From Linepithema humile (taxonomy: Eukaryota > Arthropoda > Insecta > Hymenoptera > Formicidae), in the NCBI RefSeq assembly GCF_040581485.1, contig NC_090128.1, forward strand, positions 6,634,001-6,698,000: 64,000 nucleotides of DNA, read 5' to 3'. The notes under the pieces are model-generated. The model had not been told where the DNA came from, made no database searches, and worked only from the letters and a program-made list of their open reading frames with translations. Made by a program: the position numbers and the translations under genes. Shown piece by piece: positions 34,101-47,800 of this stretch; position 1 is the first letter of the stretch; the number at the start of each line of letters is the position of its first letter.

Positions 34101-37100
34101 CTCTCTCATTTAGTCAGTCCCTCAGACTACATGAAACCTGCTATGCCGACGAACAGAAGAGCAAGCGAGTTGATCGGTACAAGATGCAGCCGTGCGGGGG
34201 CAGTCAAGACTGGAGGAAACGATTGCTAACTCTTTTCGTAAAGAACATTTCGAGAGAGTATAATTTAATTTTTAAATATCTGATTTATGCATTAATATTT
34301 CAATTTATTTCAATTAATTGATTCATTATTCGTAAATTAATCAAACTTTTTTTCTAGCTAAGACGCTTCCAAGATGCAACTCGTGCAATTTGAAATGATA
34401 AATTATAATAAAAAAAATAAATAAAATGTAATTTTTTAATATTTTAGATAAATAAGATCAGATAATAATTAAACGATCGAAAACGCTTCGTCAGCAAAGT
34501 GTTTCAAATAATCGTTCGCTAATAGAGGCGCTTTTATAACGCTTTATAACGCTCAATCTCGGAAACGGTTCGTACTTTGGTACTGCGTGTCACGCAATTA
34601 CACCCCAACCTTCCGCGCGGTGGTGTCGCAGCGGGGTATTCCGGACGATGAAAGGAGGGAACGTGTAATCACGCTAATTGAGTGTAGATAGGCCTCGTTG
34701 ACGACTCCTTCATTACACCGCAAGAAGGGTCCTAACCGCACAATTACCCACTAAGTTCAACGCTGTCATCTTTCTGTGCCGCGGCGCGATGCGACGCGGC
34801 GCAGCGACGTTTCCGATATATCCACGATCAGCCTCAAGTGCCAAAAGCAAGATCGCGAATACTGTTTCGCACCGATGCGTTTTCCGTGCGGGAGAACATC
34901 GGAGTAACACGCGTTACGCATTTGCCGAAAACATTCTCGATTATACCGTTCACCTTCGATTTTTGCTAAAACTGTGCATTTGCGAAAATGTTTTCGCAAT
35001 TGTCTGTTGGAGTCGCGACGCGAATATTTCGCACGTTCCGCCGTAATATCGCGCGCGATGATGCGAAGGATTCTGCGTAAGACTCTCATTTGTTCGAAAA
35101 ATGGCGCAACAAAAACGGTTCTCGAGGCTTTCCTTATTAAGTTCACACTTTTCGTAAAGGTTTCGCAAGGGCGGACACCTCCCGGGAATACCAATGAGTT
35201 ACCGGTATCCGGGATGTCAGTCCGCGGGATGGCAAGCGAGAGGGGTAGGGCACGGTCCAGGCCGATCCTCGTAAGAAGGGTATTGCCAGAGCTTAAGAGT
35301 CGATTCGTGTCTTTGAACGGTACAAGCGGGCGGGGATGTAGCCACGCGAGTTCCCGCAGCGTGATTGATCACCGAGTCTATCGTCACTTTTGTCAATTCT
35401 GTTATTTAGTCCGTCGACAATGAATCTTCGGTACTTTGAGGTCTGTCGAGTACTGTCGCGCTTCATGGATATTGATGAACAAGCTTCTACGAATCTGACG
35501 AGGAAAAAGATAGCTTCTTGCCGATATTTTCCCGATAAAAAAAACCTATCGTTCGTTCACATTCGGTATACCAACGCAATAGCAACACAGCGGCGAGTAA
35601 CATAAATTTTCTAGCGCCGGTGACTTTGGCGGACGGTGTCCGAATTTGAGCGAAAACAAGTCGAGAAAATAGCGGGCGCGATATGGAAGGGGGGGAAGAG
35701 AAGCAGCTGGCTCTGTCTTGTCGGAGGCATTAATCATCGAAGTATCTAAATGACGGGATTCCGATGTATTACCATATAAATGACATCATATTTCTGGTCA
35801 GGTTTCCCCAGTTTGTCGGGTCGCTCCGACGTGATGTATGGACGACGGCATATTGGCGGGGCCACCCACCCGCTACGTCACCCCTATCGGCTCTCGGACT
35901 CTTACGCTATCGTTCCGCCTATCGCCGTTGTCCTGCCGTCACCTCGTTTCACGTACTCTCGCACCGATTAGCCCGCGTCGGTCAGCTCGTTCGGTCGCAA
36001 TTAACCGGCCGATTTTATCGTCGACGCGAAAAACGAGTGATTCTAAATATCAATACGCTATCACGGGCGGTCGCGTCACCCGGGTCAAGCAGCGGAGTCG
36101 TTTTGTCCTCCCGCACGCGCGCGCGCGCAGACGAAATCGAAATTAGTTTTTCGACTTGATGGCGATGCGCAATTATGCATCAACCCGGCGTACGGCGTAT
36201 ACGCATGCACCGCAAACTGGCCCGGCCAAGCGGTCCGGCGGGTACATTTCAATTATTAGAGGGAATTACTACGAGCGTCCATCATCTTCTATACTTATTT
36301 TCTGCTCACGACCACTACGACCGCGGCAAAGACTAAACTCGGCTCTATGTTTCACCATGGAGATGATCCTATGAGGTTATATGCGAGGTAGGCATCATCA
36401 GAGCGCATCATCAGAGCGGTGAGAAAATAGCCTTCAATTGTGATTACAGGGGCGGCTTGGGTTCGCCTTGCCTTCGCTCACTGACTGAATCCGTCCGTCC
36501 GTCCGTTCGTCGGTCCGTCCGTCCGTTCTTTCGGTTCGTACCTTTGCAGTTACGTTCCACGCATCCACGTGTGGGAAGATGCGGCGATTTAAGTAATACG
36601 GCTCGATACATACCGCCTGCCACCGACGAGTTTCCTCCCGCGAGTCTTCTTATCTCGAGCGCGAATTTCAGCGCTCAATTTCTCACAACGTGCCGTCGTA
36701 GAATCGACAAGTGGCCGAATCCTCGCGAAATTTTACATATTAAAAAAGACACAATGCCGGAAAGCGCGAAAGGTCGACTGAATCCCGCGGGAAAAAAGAT
36801 GCGGAGAATAACACGGCAAGTAAGTTACAAGTATGACTAAGCAAGAAGGTAAGGAAGATGTGACAGAATGACTCCCATCGGAGTGATACCGTAATGAAGC
36901 TTCTTCCGCGGCATGCCTGGACCCGCCGCTCCCTCCGTCCCTAGGCGTACCGCATTACTAGATTAGACGGAGAGACCCTTAGTGAATGCACTACTCCCTT
37001 AATCCCAGCGATACTTTCGGAAGTGCGCCTTATATAATAAACAAAGGCGACCCTGTAACGCGGCGACTCGCCGTACAACCGGCTGAGTAAGTGACTGAGC

Positions 37101-40100
37101 AAGAATGCGGTATACACGAAACAGTATGCGAACTAATATTAACAACTAATAGCAAAAGTTTCCATCGTTCAGATATAGATAAATCGCTTCAAAAACACAC
37201 AGTAAGAAAATACGATAAATTTACAGAAATCAGATGTAAGAGTTATATGATAAATAACAAAAGTGTACTAAATAACTAGTGTAAAATTTATATAAATAAA
37301 CGTAAATTTACAATATTTACTTAGTATATTTTTATCATAATTTTTATATCTTGTTTGCGTAAATTTGTCGAATTTTTTTACAATGCAAAGACTTCTTTTA
37401 ACGGTATCCACCTTTTTCTCGAAAGACGACAAAATATGTTGACGAAAAATATTGCGTATATCATTTATAAAATATTACTAAAGAAAATTGCCTTAAAAAC
37501 GAGGGAAAGTTTTGCACGCTTTTAATATACACGACTCTCAGATACGATAAATCGATTAATCTCTCCAATTTGCATAATATACAATCGAGTGTCATCATAC
37601 GCGAGTTACGCGTAACAGCGAAATTGCGAGACGTCTTACTGCAAATTGTAGGGTGACTTTAGCGCGGAATTAAGTTTTCTCTAATGTCTCTTGTTCTCGC
37701 GCGCCTAATGCGCCGTTTAAGCCGCACGGGAGACTTCGAGCTAATGCGCAGTGCTCGGATTTGCGCGAAGATTTCAGCGTAAGCTGGCAAACATACAACT
37801 TAGTTACGTAAAAATATCTTTTAATACTCCCGTTCGCCGGGCGCATTGAAGGTGTATATACTTCATTTCATACGAGACTCGTTAGACAAATTCACCGTCT
37901 TCAAACTTACTTCCTCAAGTCAGCCGAATGATTTGCACAGAAATAGACAGTCAAACAGTAATTGCCGCTATTTGAGGTGAGATGAGGGTCGAAATTGAGA
38001 GCGGGTTAATGCATTGACGTCATACGTCAAGAAGAGTTGATCAGCGGTTTGTATTTCGCTCGTACTTTTGCGTGGAGTTCGCGTTCGAGTGAAGGAAAAC
38101 GGACAGAAACATGGGAGTTAAATTAATTACGGGGGCAAGATCGCGAGCAAAACGCGATCATAAACAAGTGGGATGACCGGCCGATCATTAGCTCGATAAT
38201 CTTGATAATAACGCGCGATGCTCCACGCACGTGAGCGCCGTGCCGACACTTTTCAGCGCTTTCTCGCGAATCTATGTCTGCAAAGTTCCCTTTTGCAAAT
38301 GCAGTTTACATATTGAGCAAATTATATTAAAAATTAATATTAAGTAAGAATTGCTTTACTCAAGATATTCAAAAACTGTATCTCAGATAAAGTCGTACCA
38401 AGTCGGCGGTTGGCGAGCACGGATGATATTAATCCTCTTCCTAGACAAGAAGAAAATTCGGCAGATAGGACGCGGATAAGGACGGGGGATCCGGTTTGTT
38501 TGTGATGAAACGCAGCTCTAACGACCCGGTAACATACGGAGGTAACTCGAGACGGTGGACGGTATCATCTCCGACATCTATGTCAGCAAGTCAAGAACAA
38601 CGGCTCGCTTGAGCTCTTTGCGTATACCGGGTGATGAAACAAGATCGCGCGTTACGCCGAACGCGAAATATCGCGGTTGTTATCGCGATGCGTGTTTGAT
38701 TTTAAAGCTGGAGAGTTTAAAGATATCACAAAAATTATTCGTTTCGCTACTTTTGCAATGCAACAATATATATAATTTTAATAATTAAAAAGAACCAAAA
38801 ATGCGCAAAAGATAGAAAACAAAGCAAAAAGATATTTCGGCTCGATTTTCGGGTCCTTTTCAGTTTAATAGAAAGTAATCAAAGAAAAACTGAGAAAATA
38901 CTGCGCATTTGATCTGCAGTCTTGTTTTTCTTCTTCAAGACTCATACATTGTGCGATTAATAATTGAAATTTGTAATCGTCTTTGCGGAAGATTGATGTA
39001 TACAGACACCTATACGACCCGAGCGGAAGTATATTGAAATTTTTGGCGCAAGACGTGGATCCAAAGAAGACGTACTAAAGTAATATGACGTGGAGATATG
39101 GGGAGTCGGTACACGTTATACGTAATAAAAGAATAAACTCGTTGGTATATAGGATCGTAAAGTTGCAACCGGCTTACGCGCGCGAGTTTGTACGATGTAA
39201 CGCGGTTTCTCACCCTCCGCTCAACTCCGGTGAATACGCAATATCGTTTCTGTTTTAGCGTCAGGTCCGTATTTCACGTATTCGTCATTTTCATAGTGTA
39301 TTTATATATACAACGTGAGAATATATCTGTGTTAATATTTATGCGAGAAGCCAGTTTCAGAATTAAATATGTCGTATCGCTAGCTGCTAATCTAAGTAGC
39401 ATTATTATTTTTTTTAAACGATTATGTTATAAAAAATTAGCGTAATGGACGAATGCAATTTTAATTGCACTTCATAGAAGAAAAAAGGAATTTTACGACA
39501 ACTTTAACTCGACGATACAAGAAGGTAGCGTCTCGCACTCCCTTAGGGAGAAATAAAACGTGCAAAATACGAGTGTGACAAAGGAACGAAGAAAAGAAGC
39601 GGTAAAAAAAGTGAATTTACCGGCGTTCCACCGGTAATATTCGCATACTCGCGTACTAAGAGTCTCGGACTAGCGACTTTAAAAGAAAGAAAAAAGGTAT
39701 GCTCTCGTCGCGGTTGGGCATCTCGTCCAGTCTGATGGCAAGGCGCGAACCGCGAGGCCAGTGCGGTCTCTGCTCCGCTGTCTGTCATCGTTTCTCGGAA
39801 CGCGGGAGAAGTGTCTGTTCGTACCTTGAAAAAAATCTGCGCGAGGACGGCAACGGCAAAACCCGTTGTCTTTGTGGCTACCGTTTTCCGAGAATACTTT
39901 TAGTTACTTTTAGTTTTACATGCAGACGTCACTGCCGGTCGACGAATGCCGAACCGTTTCCGCGAACGACGCATAAAAGCGCCGATTTACTTTCGCGATC
40001 TAATTATCAATCGCGAAGGCAAATCGCGGCGAGGTAATAGGTCGAAAGTTTGCGATCGAATAAACAGATCGACGCAGACTCGAACGGCCGCCGCCGACGA

Positions 40101-43100
40101 GCGCCGCTAAATCAACACCGGCTGATCTGACTCGCCTGAGCCGTAGCCGGTCAATTATTTGCTCCGAGATTTATGAGTTTGCGCGAAGCCGACAGCGCGG
40201 GCTTCTTCGTACAGGTTTGGAGGATCAGCCTGACTTTCCTTCCACTCGATCGGCCGTGCGTCTGCGTCGAGTTCATTTATCTCGAACGCGCGCTATAATG
40301 CGCGCTCAAGAATCACTTTTCGCGTTATTAATTGTAGGCTCTCGTACAATTTCTCAATAACTCACGTACGTAATTACCTATTCCGAGTGTCAGCTGCGTT
40401 ATCCTGCTGACCTCTTAGCCTGCAAGCGTGTGCGCACGCGGCCGAGCGATCATCTTGATTCATAACGCGATTTTCTTGTGTTCTTTAAGCTAGATTGAGA
40501 ACGCATCTCCAACAGAAATAGAAACCTGCGCGTTTTCTATTCTTCCATATGCTTCCACTAACATTTTAAAATTAAATACAATTGATCTAATAAAAGAATC
40601 AATCGGGTCGAGCAATCGTAAGTTGGTAATTCGGAAAATATCGCGCACTAAGATCCGCAGACGAGAAAGCGGGAGCGAAGGCTAGAATTATGAGGAAGGA
40701 AGTTTTTATAGTGTTTTTATGTCGTATATATGTGGGGTTTCGGAGCGCCTAAGTCTGTATAAAAAAAAGAATGCACGTACCTCTGCCTTCATCTTATCCG
40801 CAACTTAAACAAATTAAAGCGCCCGCATTGCTTTATGACCGTATTCGTAAATAATACAAATCGTCATAAATCTTTGACGCAACATTATTAGAATTATATT
40901 ATCGAATACTTCCGACGAAAGTTAATCGGATGATCAATCAGCACGCGTAAACATCGCGTGTTTTGTACTTTAAATAATTATGACGCGGTGTTGGCTCGGC
41001 GAGGATCATTTGGGTTCCGAAATGGGATCCGCGGAGGCGCGGGGAAGGGCTGGTACCCCGGCGCGCGGTACGAGACCTTCGGGGCCGTAGTTTTAGGGGC
41101 GAGCCGGTCGCTTATTGCTCCCCGAGTGGCCGCAAAACGAAGTTTGATCAAATTCTACTGCGCCGGCATAAAACTGACCGGCTGGCCGGCCAGTACGCTG
41201 GGTTATGGACTCGATAAATGATTCATCTGTATCTTGGATAAGACTCGTCGTACACCTACACACAGATGCACCGATCGCCTCCGACAGCGCGTCCATGCAC
41301 GCTCGAGTAACGCGCCGAGCAAAAGAGAGAGAGAGAAAGAGAGAGGGAAAAGGGAAAAGTGACCCTCGTAAGTGACACCGTAGTGACTCTTTTACGACTA
41401 TATACGTCTCGAATTAAGTCAGAAAGTCTCCGGCCGAAAATAATACTCGTAATATGACGGCGCGGCGTAATGCCTTTTCGCGTAGAAATTTTTTCGATCG
41501 CTGAATCTCGCGTATTTTAACTATTTCCTTTTGCGCCGAAATCGCCTCCAAGTTGGACGCGCATTGTGCGAGTTGTATTGCAAAACGGTGGTCCACGATG
41601 GCCCAGCCGGCGATCTCGCTTGATGTACGACGCTCTTTTCAATAAAGCCGAACATCTATCAGACTTTGATGCGCGACTGGCTCTAGTCCGTCCATTGCTC
41701 GCGGACAATCTTGCAGAAACAATTCCGCAAGATGTCCAAAATGCGACAACCTCTGGCCATTGGGATCCCGGGATTACCGAACTGACCATCTCCTTTGCAT
41801 AATGACGCCTCGACCCTTCCCCCACGGCTCTATCGTGCTCTCGTTCGTGCGCTCACCCCTCGTTCGAAAGCGCGCATCCCTACCCACACGCATATGCCAC
41901 CACCTACCATCACTGAAATTCCACGAAGTGCAATAACAATAATATCTCTATATGACGGCTGGCCGGCGGGCAGCTCGTGCCGATATTTTCCAGACTGCAC
42001 GTGAATTTCATACATAAAAATGTCCGCTCAACCACCGGATCAACATTCAATTGTATCGAAATTATGGAAGAGTCCTATTTTCTTTCGCATCGCGCTAAAT
42101 CCAGACCGAATTTGATGCGCGCTTCGTAATATCTTCAGAAGTCTCCGACTCGGGAAGCTTTACCGCGCGGAATCCTCGTGCGCGATACGACGGAATCGTA
42201 TAAAGACGAATGAAAACTCGGACGGAAAAAAATGCCTCTATTGATACCTTCGGATTTATCCGGATAACGAAAATGTAAATGACAAATTATATTCGCTTAG
42301 TTGAAACGTCCTCGAAAATTATAGACGGCGCCGCAACTTTACGCGACCTGTTATTCTTTCCCTAATTTAAATGTCAAAGAAAATTGTTTGATTATTTGCT
42401 ATGCAAATGAAATTGTTTAAGATGAAACTGACTTAAACTGATGCGGTGGGATTGGGGTTTAACGGAAAGGAAGCTCGGATAATTCGGACGCGATAATTGG
42501 ATCAAGAAGTCGGATCGCGGAGCGATCCTCCTTCGGTATTCCGCGAGGGACACCGGCTGTAATTATGCTTCTCGAATTTAGATCGCGTGTTCCTAATAAC
42601 GACGTGATCCACGACGAACGCTAAGCATAACATGTTACTTCATAATTATTTAATATTCTAATTATTGCAGTCAGTTTAAAAAAAATATCCTTATTATGTT
42701 TCCTTATTATAGTAATTACATGTGTGCATAAATGTATTGAGGAACAAAATACGTTTTATCTCACGTTTACGTTTCGTGTTACCGCAACGTGCCATGTACT
42801 TGTTACAAGATATTTTAAATGTTATAAATAATATTTAATATCATTCAAAAATATTCAATGTATAATAAATGTGTATTAAACGCGCAGTTGCGAAAAATTA
42901 CTTTTAATATAAGTATTTAGAATCACTTCTGAATTTTTATTAATTGATAAAATATTAAATTATAAATATTTATCTTGTCAATTAATAGCTATTACTTTTT
43001 AAATAATTATTTAATCTACTATCTGATTTTTATTTTTAATAAAAATGCAGAAAAATTGCTAATTTCCATTATAAGATACTTTATCTTAATTATCCACAAA

Positions 43101-43240
43101 CTATTAGTAAATGAAATATTAAACGAGTTAACAAAAAATATTTTTAAAATATAACAATTTGCAGGCAAATAAATCAAAGTATCTCAAATTAGAAAAAATC
43201 AATATTTTCACGCAAAATTAAAAAAGACTAAAAACTTGTT
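31189..43240. other. Non-coding flank, simple repeats only
   Basis: I see no supported gene, RNA or transposase. CCGT tetranucleotide repeats lie at about 36490-36526, and several AT-rich tracts with T or A runs are present. Reading frames here are short and lack domains. Confidence 0.5.
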
Positions 43241-43245
43241 CCGCC

Positions 43246-43370
43246 GTGCGAATAATAAGAAAATAATAGCGGGTAAATAACAGTGCGCGACCGCCGCGTT
43301 AGATCACACAAATTGTAAACACTACTGACGTCACAAATTTCTCCGGAATACCAACGCGTACCTCGGTGGT
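43246..43370 (+). repeat. 125-bp direct repeat, copy 1
   Basis: This copy matches 44212-44336 over 125 bases in the same orientation, with about 8 mismatches and no gap (about 94% identity by eye). The shared core includes GTGCGCGACCGCCGCG and TAGATCACACAAATTG. This copy has a full TGACGTCA, which is TGACATCA in the other copy. Confidence 0.92.
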
Positions 43371-43680
43371 GATAAAACATGTTCATTAAGTAACAAAAAT
43401 GTAATTCTAAATATATTTAAATTAATCTCTTACTGCGTTTGGCTCATATACATTATTATGCATTTAATAAATTTTATGCTCAAACGATAAAAATTTTCAA
43501 ATTTTTGGATCTAAAATTTCGGATCAAACTATTTGAAAACTCTTTCAGTTCGAAGGTAAACAATTTAACTTCCGATTTCGAGATCGGAACTATCTAAATT
43601 ATTGCTCTAAAATTTCCGAGCAGTGTGAATAATAAATAAATGATAAATTACTAACCTCAAACCTGCAAAGTTGCAATGTT

Positions 43681-43956
43681 TCAGTTCCACTCATGTCCAA
43701 TGTCTCTTGGATCTACTTCTCCTTTCAATAATACATTGATAACTGCTTCTTCGTAGCACTTATTCGCGAAAATATGACGATCGCGTGATATTTTATACGG
43801 TACTACTGATATCAATCGACGCGAACTTTGTCGTATGACAAAGGAAAATCTCGAAAAAAGAAAATTGCACGAAGCAACAATTCGTTCGACACTCGAAACA
43901 TCGGAAGCAAATAACGACAGCAGGAGAAAAACGAAAATGTCGCAATTCATTTTGTG
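43681..43956 (-). pseudogene. Small secreted-like ORF, arm 1 of an inverted duplication
   Basis: The reading frame from the internal methionine near 43954 starts MNCDIFVFLLLSLFASDVSS, which looks like a signal peptide. It continues to a block ISVVPYKIS ... IFANKCYEEAVINVLLKG and DPRDIG before the stop. The same block recurs in the other arm with several third-position differences. The family is not recognised. Whether it is a gene, a relic or a repeat cannot be settled from one locus. Confidence 0.3.
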
Positions 43957-44211
43957 TACTACCTGTCCTGCAAAACTCAAAGTATTTTCGTAAACTATTG
44001 TGCTCTGATATTTAAAAAACAAGATAGATTTGCATGTTTAAAAGTGTTTAGTCTCTTTTATCTCATAGTAACAAATGAACGTATAAATATGTACGTATTA
44101 CAATTACATTACTAATTACGAGAGATAATTACCGAGTAAATTAGCAATTAGCAAATAATCTTAAAATATTTTTCATGAATTCCAGTGTCGTCTGTTCCGT
44201 CCTAGTGTCGC

Positions 44212-44336
44212 CATGCGAATAATAAGAGGATAATAGCGCGAAAATAACAGTGCGCGACCGCCGCGTTAGATCACACAAATTGTAAACACTACTGACATCA
44301 CAAATTTCTCCGAAATACCAACGCGTACCACGGTGG
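44212..44336 (+). repeat. 125-bp direct repeat, copy 2
   Basis: This copy lies between the two arms of a more diverged inverted duplication (about 43625-43960 and 44590-44870). It sits upstream of both arms if they are read as divergent transcription units. It is far better conserved than the arms, so it may be a more recent insertion or a constrained element. Confidence 0.92.
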
Positions 44337-44589
44337 TTGTTTTGAAATTCTTTCTCTCTCTCTTTTGTATATATGCGCACTGTTCATCATTGTTATTACC
44401 TTGTTATTCGCACACCGACACTCAAGGAAAAGAGATGGCAACGGAAATCGCTTTAATCGTATCGTGACAATTATTATAAGATTATTTGCTACAAATAATG
44501 ATTCACTGCTACGATTAATTAGCCGCAAAAAGCAACTTAAACATTTTATTCCGCGCAAATATATACCTCAATTATTACTTGCGCAATTT

Positions 44590-44823
44590 TTAATTTTCTT
44601 CTGCCATCGTTGTCCACTTCCGACGCAATGAGTGTCGGACGGGTCATAATTTCGTGCAATTTTCTCGAATTTCTCCTTTGTCTTGATAAAGTTCACGTCG
44701 GTCAATATCGGTAGTGCCGTATAAAATATCGTGCAATTATTGTATTTTCGCGAGTAAGTGCTACGAAAAAGCAGCCATTGATGGACTGCTGAGAGGAGGA
44801 AGAAGTCCAGGGGACATCGGCGG
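44590..44823 (+). pseudogene. Degenerate counterpart, arm 2 of the inverted duplication
   Basis: The + strand here matches the reverse complement of arm 1. In the shared frame it reads SISVVPYKIS ... IFASKCYEKAAIDGLLRGG and SPGDIGG. Small indels shift the frame upstream and in-frame stops interrupt it. It ends at a good donor (TTTATG|GTAAGG), with a TTTTGCAG acceptor at 45065, so it may still be transcribed and spliced. The family is not recognised. Confidence 0.3.
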
Positions 44824-47800
44824 AGCAACTTTATGGTAAGGAATTTATCATTTATTTATTTATTTTTTTATTTGCGCGTAAAATATTAATTGTTCATTGC
44901 TACTATGGTTATATTACACGATTTTATGTTATTATGTAATGCAATATATATCTTTTTGTATTAAATATTGATTTTTGAGACAAAGAAAAATTTAATGTAG
45001 CTATAATAATTTTTAAATCATTACTTTGAACACTAATTGCACGTAAATATATTTGTATTTTGCAGATCAACAAGTGAGTTACAACTCTGCTGCTGCGTAT
45101 CGTCTATTGGTGAATCAACATCATATTTTTATTTTAATCTTAAAGTAATGGATCTGCAAAAATGATATAAGATACTCATGGATTATAAAACTACGAATTT
45201 TACATTGACAATATTTAAAAATATTATAAATATAAATAAATATAATATCAAATATAATGATATTTTTATCAATTTATAGTACAAGTATAATAAAACATAA
45301 ATCCATTGCATTAAAATGTATGAAATAAATTAGAGATACAACGCGAAAAATAAAATAGCAAAAGGAAAAATACGGAAGTTTGTCTCTAGCAATAAAATTT
45401 CAAGAGAAAGTCTTGTTTCAACTTTAAAAAATATCAATTCGTCAAGAAACACATCGATATGTCTTGTCAATAGCGAGATTTTCATTATTTACGTTCCTGT
45501 TCTTTGTTTCTGTAACTTCGTTTATCGCGAAGAATGTCTCGAGGGTAGAAGCAACAGTCACCCTTTCTCGACTACCGCTATTTCTCTCACTCGAGAGCAC
45601 TCAACGCAATCTGCTGCGTGGAATTTGCATACATAAGCTATTAAGCAGCTCTTTTCATTTCCTCCCGTTTATGACAGTTTAGTTAGAGTAATGTTTTACA
45701 AGATTGCCCCGCGAATAACGTTCTTTATAATGACATTTCTCTATCCGATTAATACTCGTTTGTTATCAACGTGTCATTCACTTATGTAAATCTTTAAAAT
45801 ATTAAGTGCCATTTATATCTTACGATTGAAAGTATTTTTATAAAACTTTTGATCTCATATTTGATGAAATATATAGATCAGAATAAGCTGACAAGACAGC
45901 ATCAACAATATAAAATGTAGGTATACGAATTCGCGCTTAAGCTCGACATACGATATTTACTGATATTTTCAATAATTCAGACATAACACTGTATTATATA
46001 ATTTATAGTCCATTGCTTATGAATAACCGTTCCTCCCGTAACGCATGTGTCCCAATCTTAAGTAAGATTTATATCACTGTCGCTTGTGCCGTTGGAGCTA
46101 CACCTATCTTCTTTTTCGCGAAAAAAAAAAAAACAAAAAGCAATATGGCACTATAATTCTGATTTCGTTTCAGCTCTCGTAAATTTATTCGCAAAGATTA
46201 TTAACGCGTCGATCAATATTGTCCGAGAATTAAATGAAATTAGTTAGAAAAAATTATAATACAATAAATATTTCAAATCAATATCAATAAATAATTCATT
46301 ATAGAATCAAATAGCGCGCAACGATAAAAATACTGCCGACTGGCACGAACGAGAGGTGTAGATATTAGCCGCGTGGTTATATAAGCCATTACGAATTAAA
46401 GAATCTTTTTATTGCAACATTTTTAATTACCGTGAAACGACCGGAAATTTTTTATCTCCCTACAAGACTACCGGTCGTCCCGCGTGCGCATCGGCCGGTT
46501 TCTTCCCTTTACGAGCTGCGAGAAAACGCAGGGTGCTAATTAAACGAAACGTTTGGAATGCCTGGGCGCATTGGATCGGATAAAAGGGGATGTTTTAGCT
46601 CGAGCACCTTTCCATTCTTTTATCGAAATCGCATTCTTCTGCCCGGAAAAGCGTATTCAAAAAGACGAGACAGGATATCATCTGTGTATTCCGCGACAAG
46701 TAAACACCGAGCAAAAATGCAATTTTTCTCCCTTTCTGGAACCTGTTCGAATGAACATCCACGACGCACCTCTTTCTCTCGCTCTTTCTCGCGCCTTAAA
46801 TACGTAATTTAAGCGTCGTGTGAGTTCTCTTGCTGCGCTATTCAAAAGCTCGAGAAAGCATTTCCATATATTTACAATTCTATAGTGCACTTTTATACTG
46901 TCATACGACTCGAAAACACTCCTACTATCGAACTGGATATAATTGCAGTTTTTGTGAAGATTATTCTAAAGCGGTAACAAAGTTGTGTTCTTCAATTTAT
47001 TTAAAGCGTAATGTGCACTGTATATTTAATAAGTAATATTGCAAAATTTTCTACTTCCTAAAGGCAATTGAAATTAACGATATAAGAAAATTGAGTGGAA
47101 AGGTTATTAGCAGATAAAGCAATCTGAATTTCAGATAAGAGTGAGAGTAATAAAATAAAATTCAAGATACAAGTTAGCGAGCTCGTAAACGCATGACGAT
47201 GAAATATCGCTAAGTGTTGTACAAAGAAGCATAACGTCGTTGTTTCAAGCTGCTCGGGGAGCCCCTTCCAATTAAAGCGACGTAATATATGCATCGAGTT
47301 TGTGTCTTGTGGCAAAAGGCGTGGGGGTAGCTATAAGGAGACGATGGCCGAGGGTTTGATTCAAGATGAGACGTCAAATGTTACTTCGAAGGGCGGAGGC
47401 AAAATTCTCGGTGTCAATTCTCAGAGCAATCTGCCGATGCAGATTAGGATGTTGCCGGTCTTAGTTGATCCTATATAAGATTCGCTCCCTCCCTCTTACG
47501 CCGGGATTAATTGGGGTGAATTGTCCTGCCGCATCCATTAACGTCGCGGGTTTAATCCAAAAGTAAAAACATAGCCGACTGATCGCCATCCAGGCGCTCT
47601 CGCGCTCGATTGCGCGCACTCAAATAACGTCGCGATAAATTTTTTTCTTTTTTCGTGAAGAAAAATCGCGCTTGAATCCGCAAATGTCGTTTTCGCGTTA
47701 CGGAAATTTCCCTCGATCTCTTGAAAATAATAACAAAGCAGTATGGAGATCGTGCGCGTGTGGTAACAGTTTCCGTACGTACGAAAATACCGCTATAAAC

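Noticed and set aside
35900..35945. 27-nt splice-flanked segment on the - strand
   Set aside because: Good donor, but the acceptor has no pyrimidine tract. The phase match alone is not enough.
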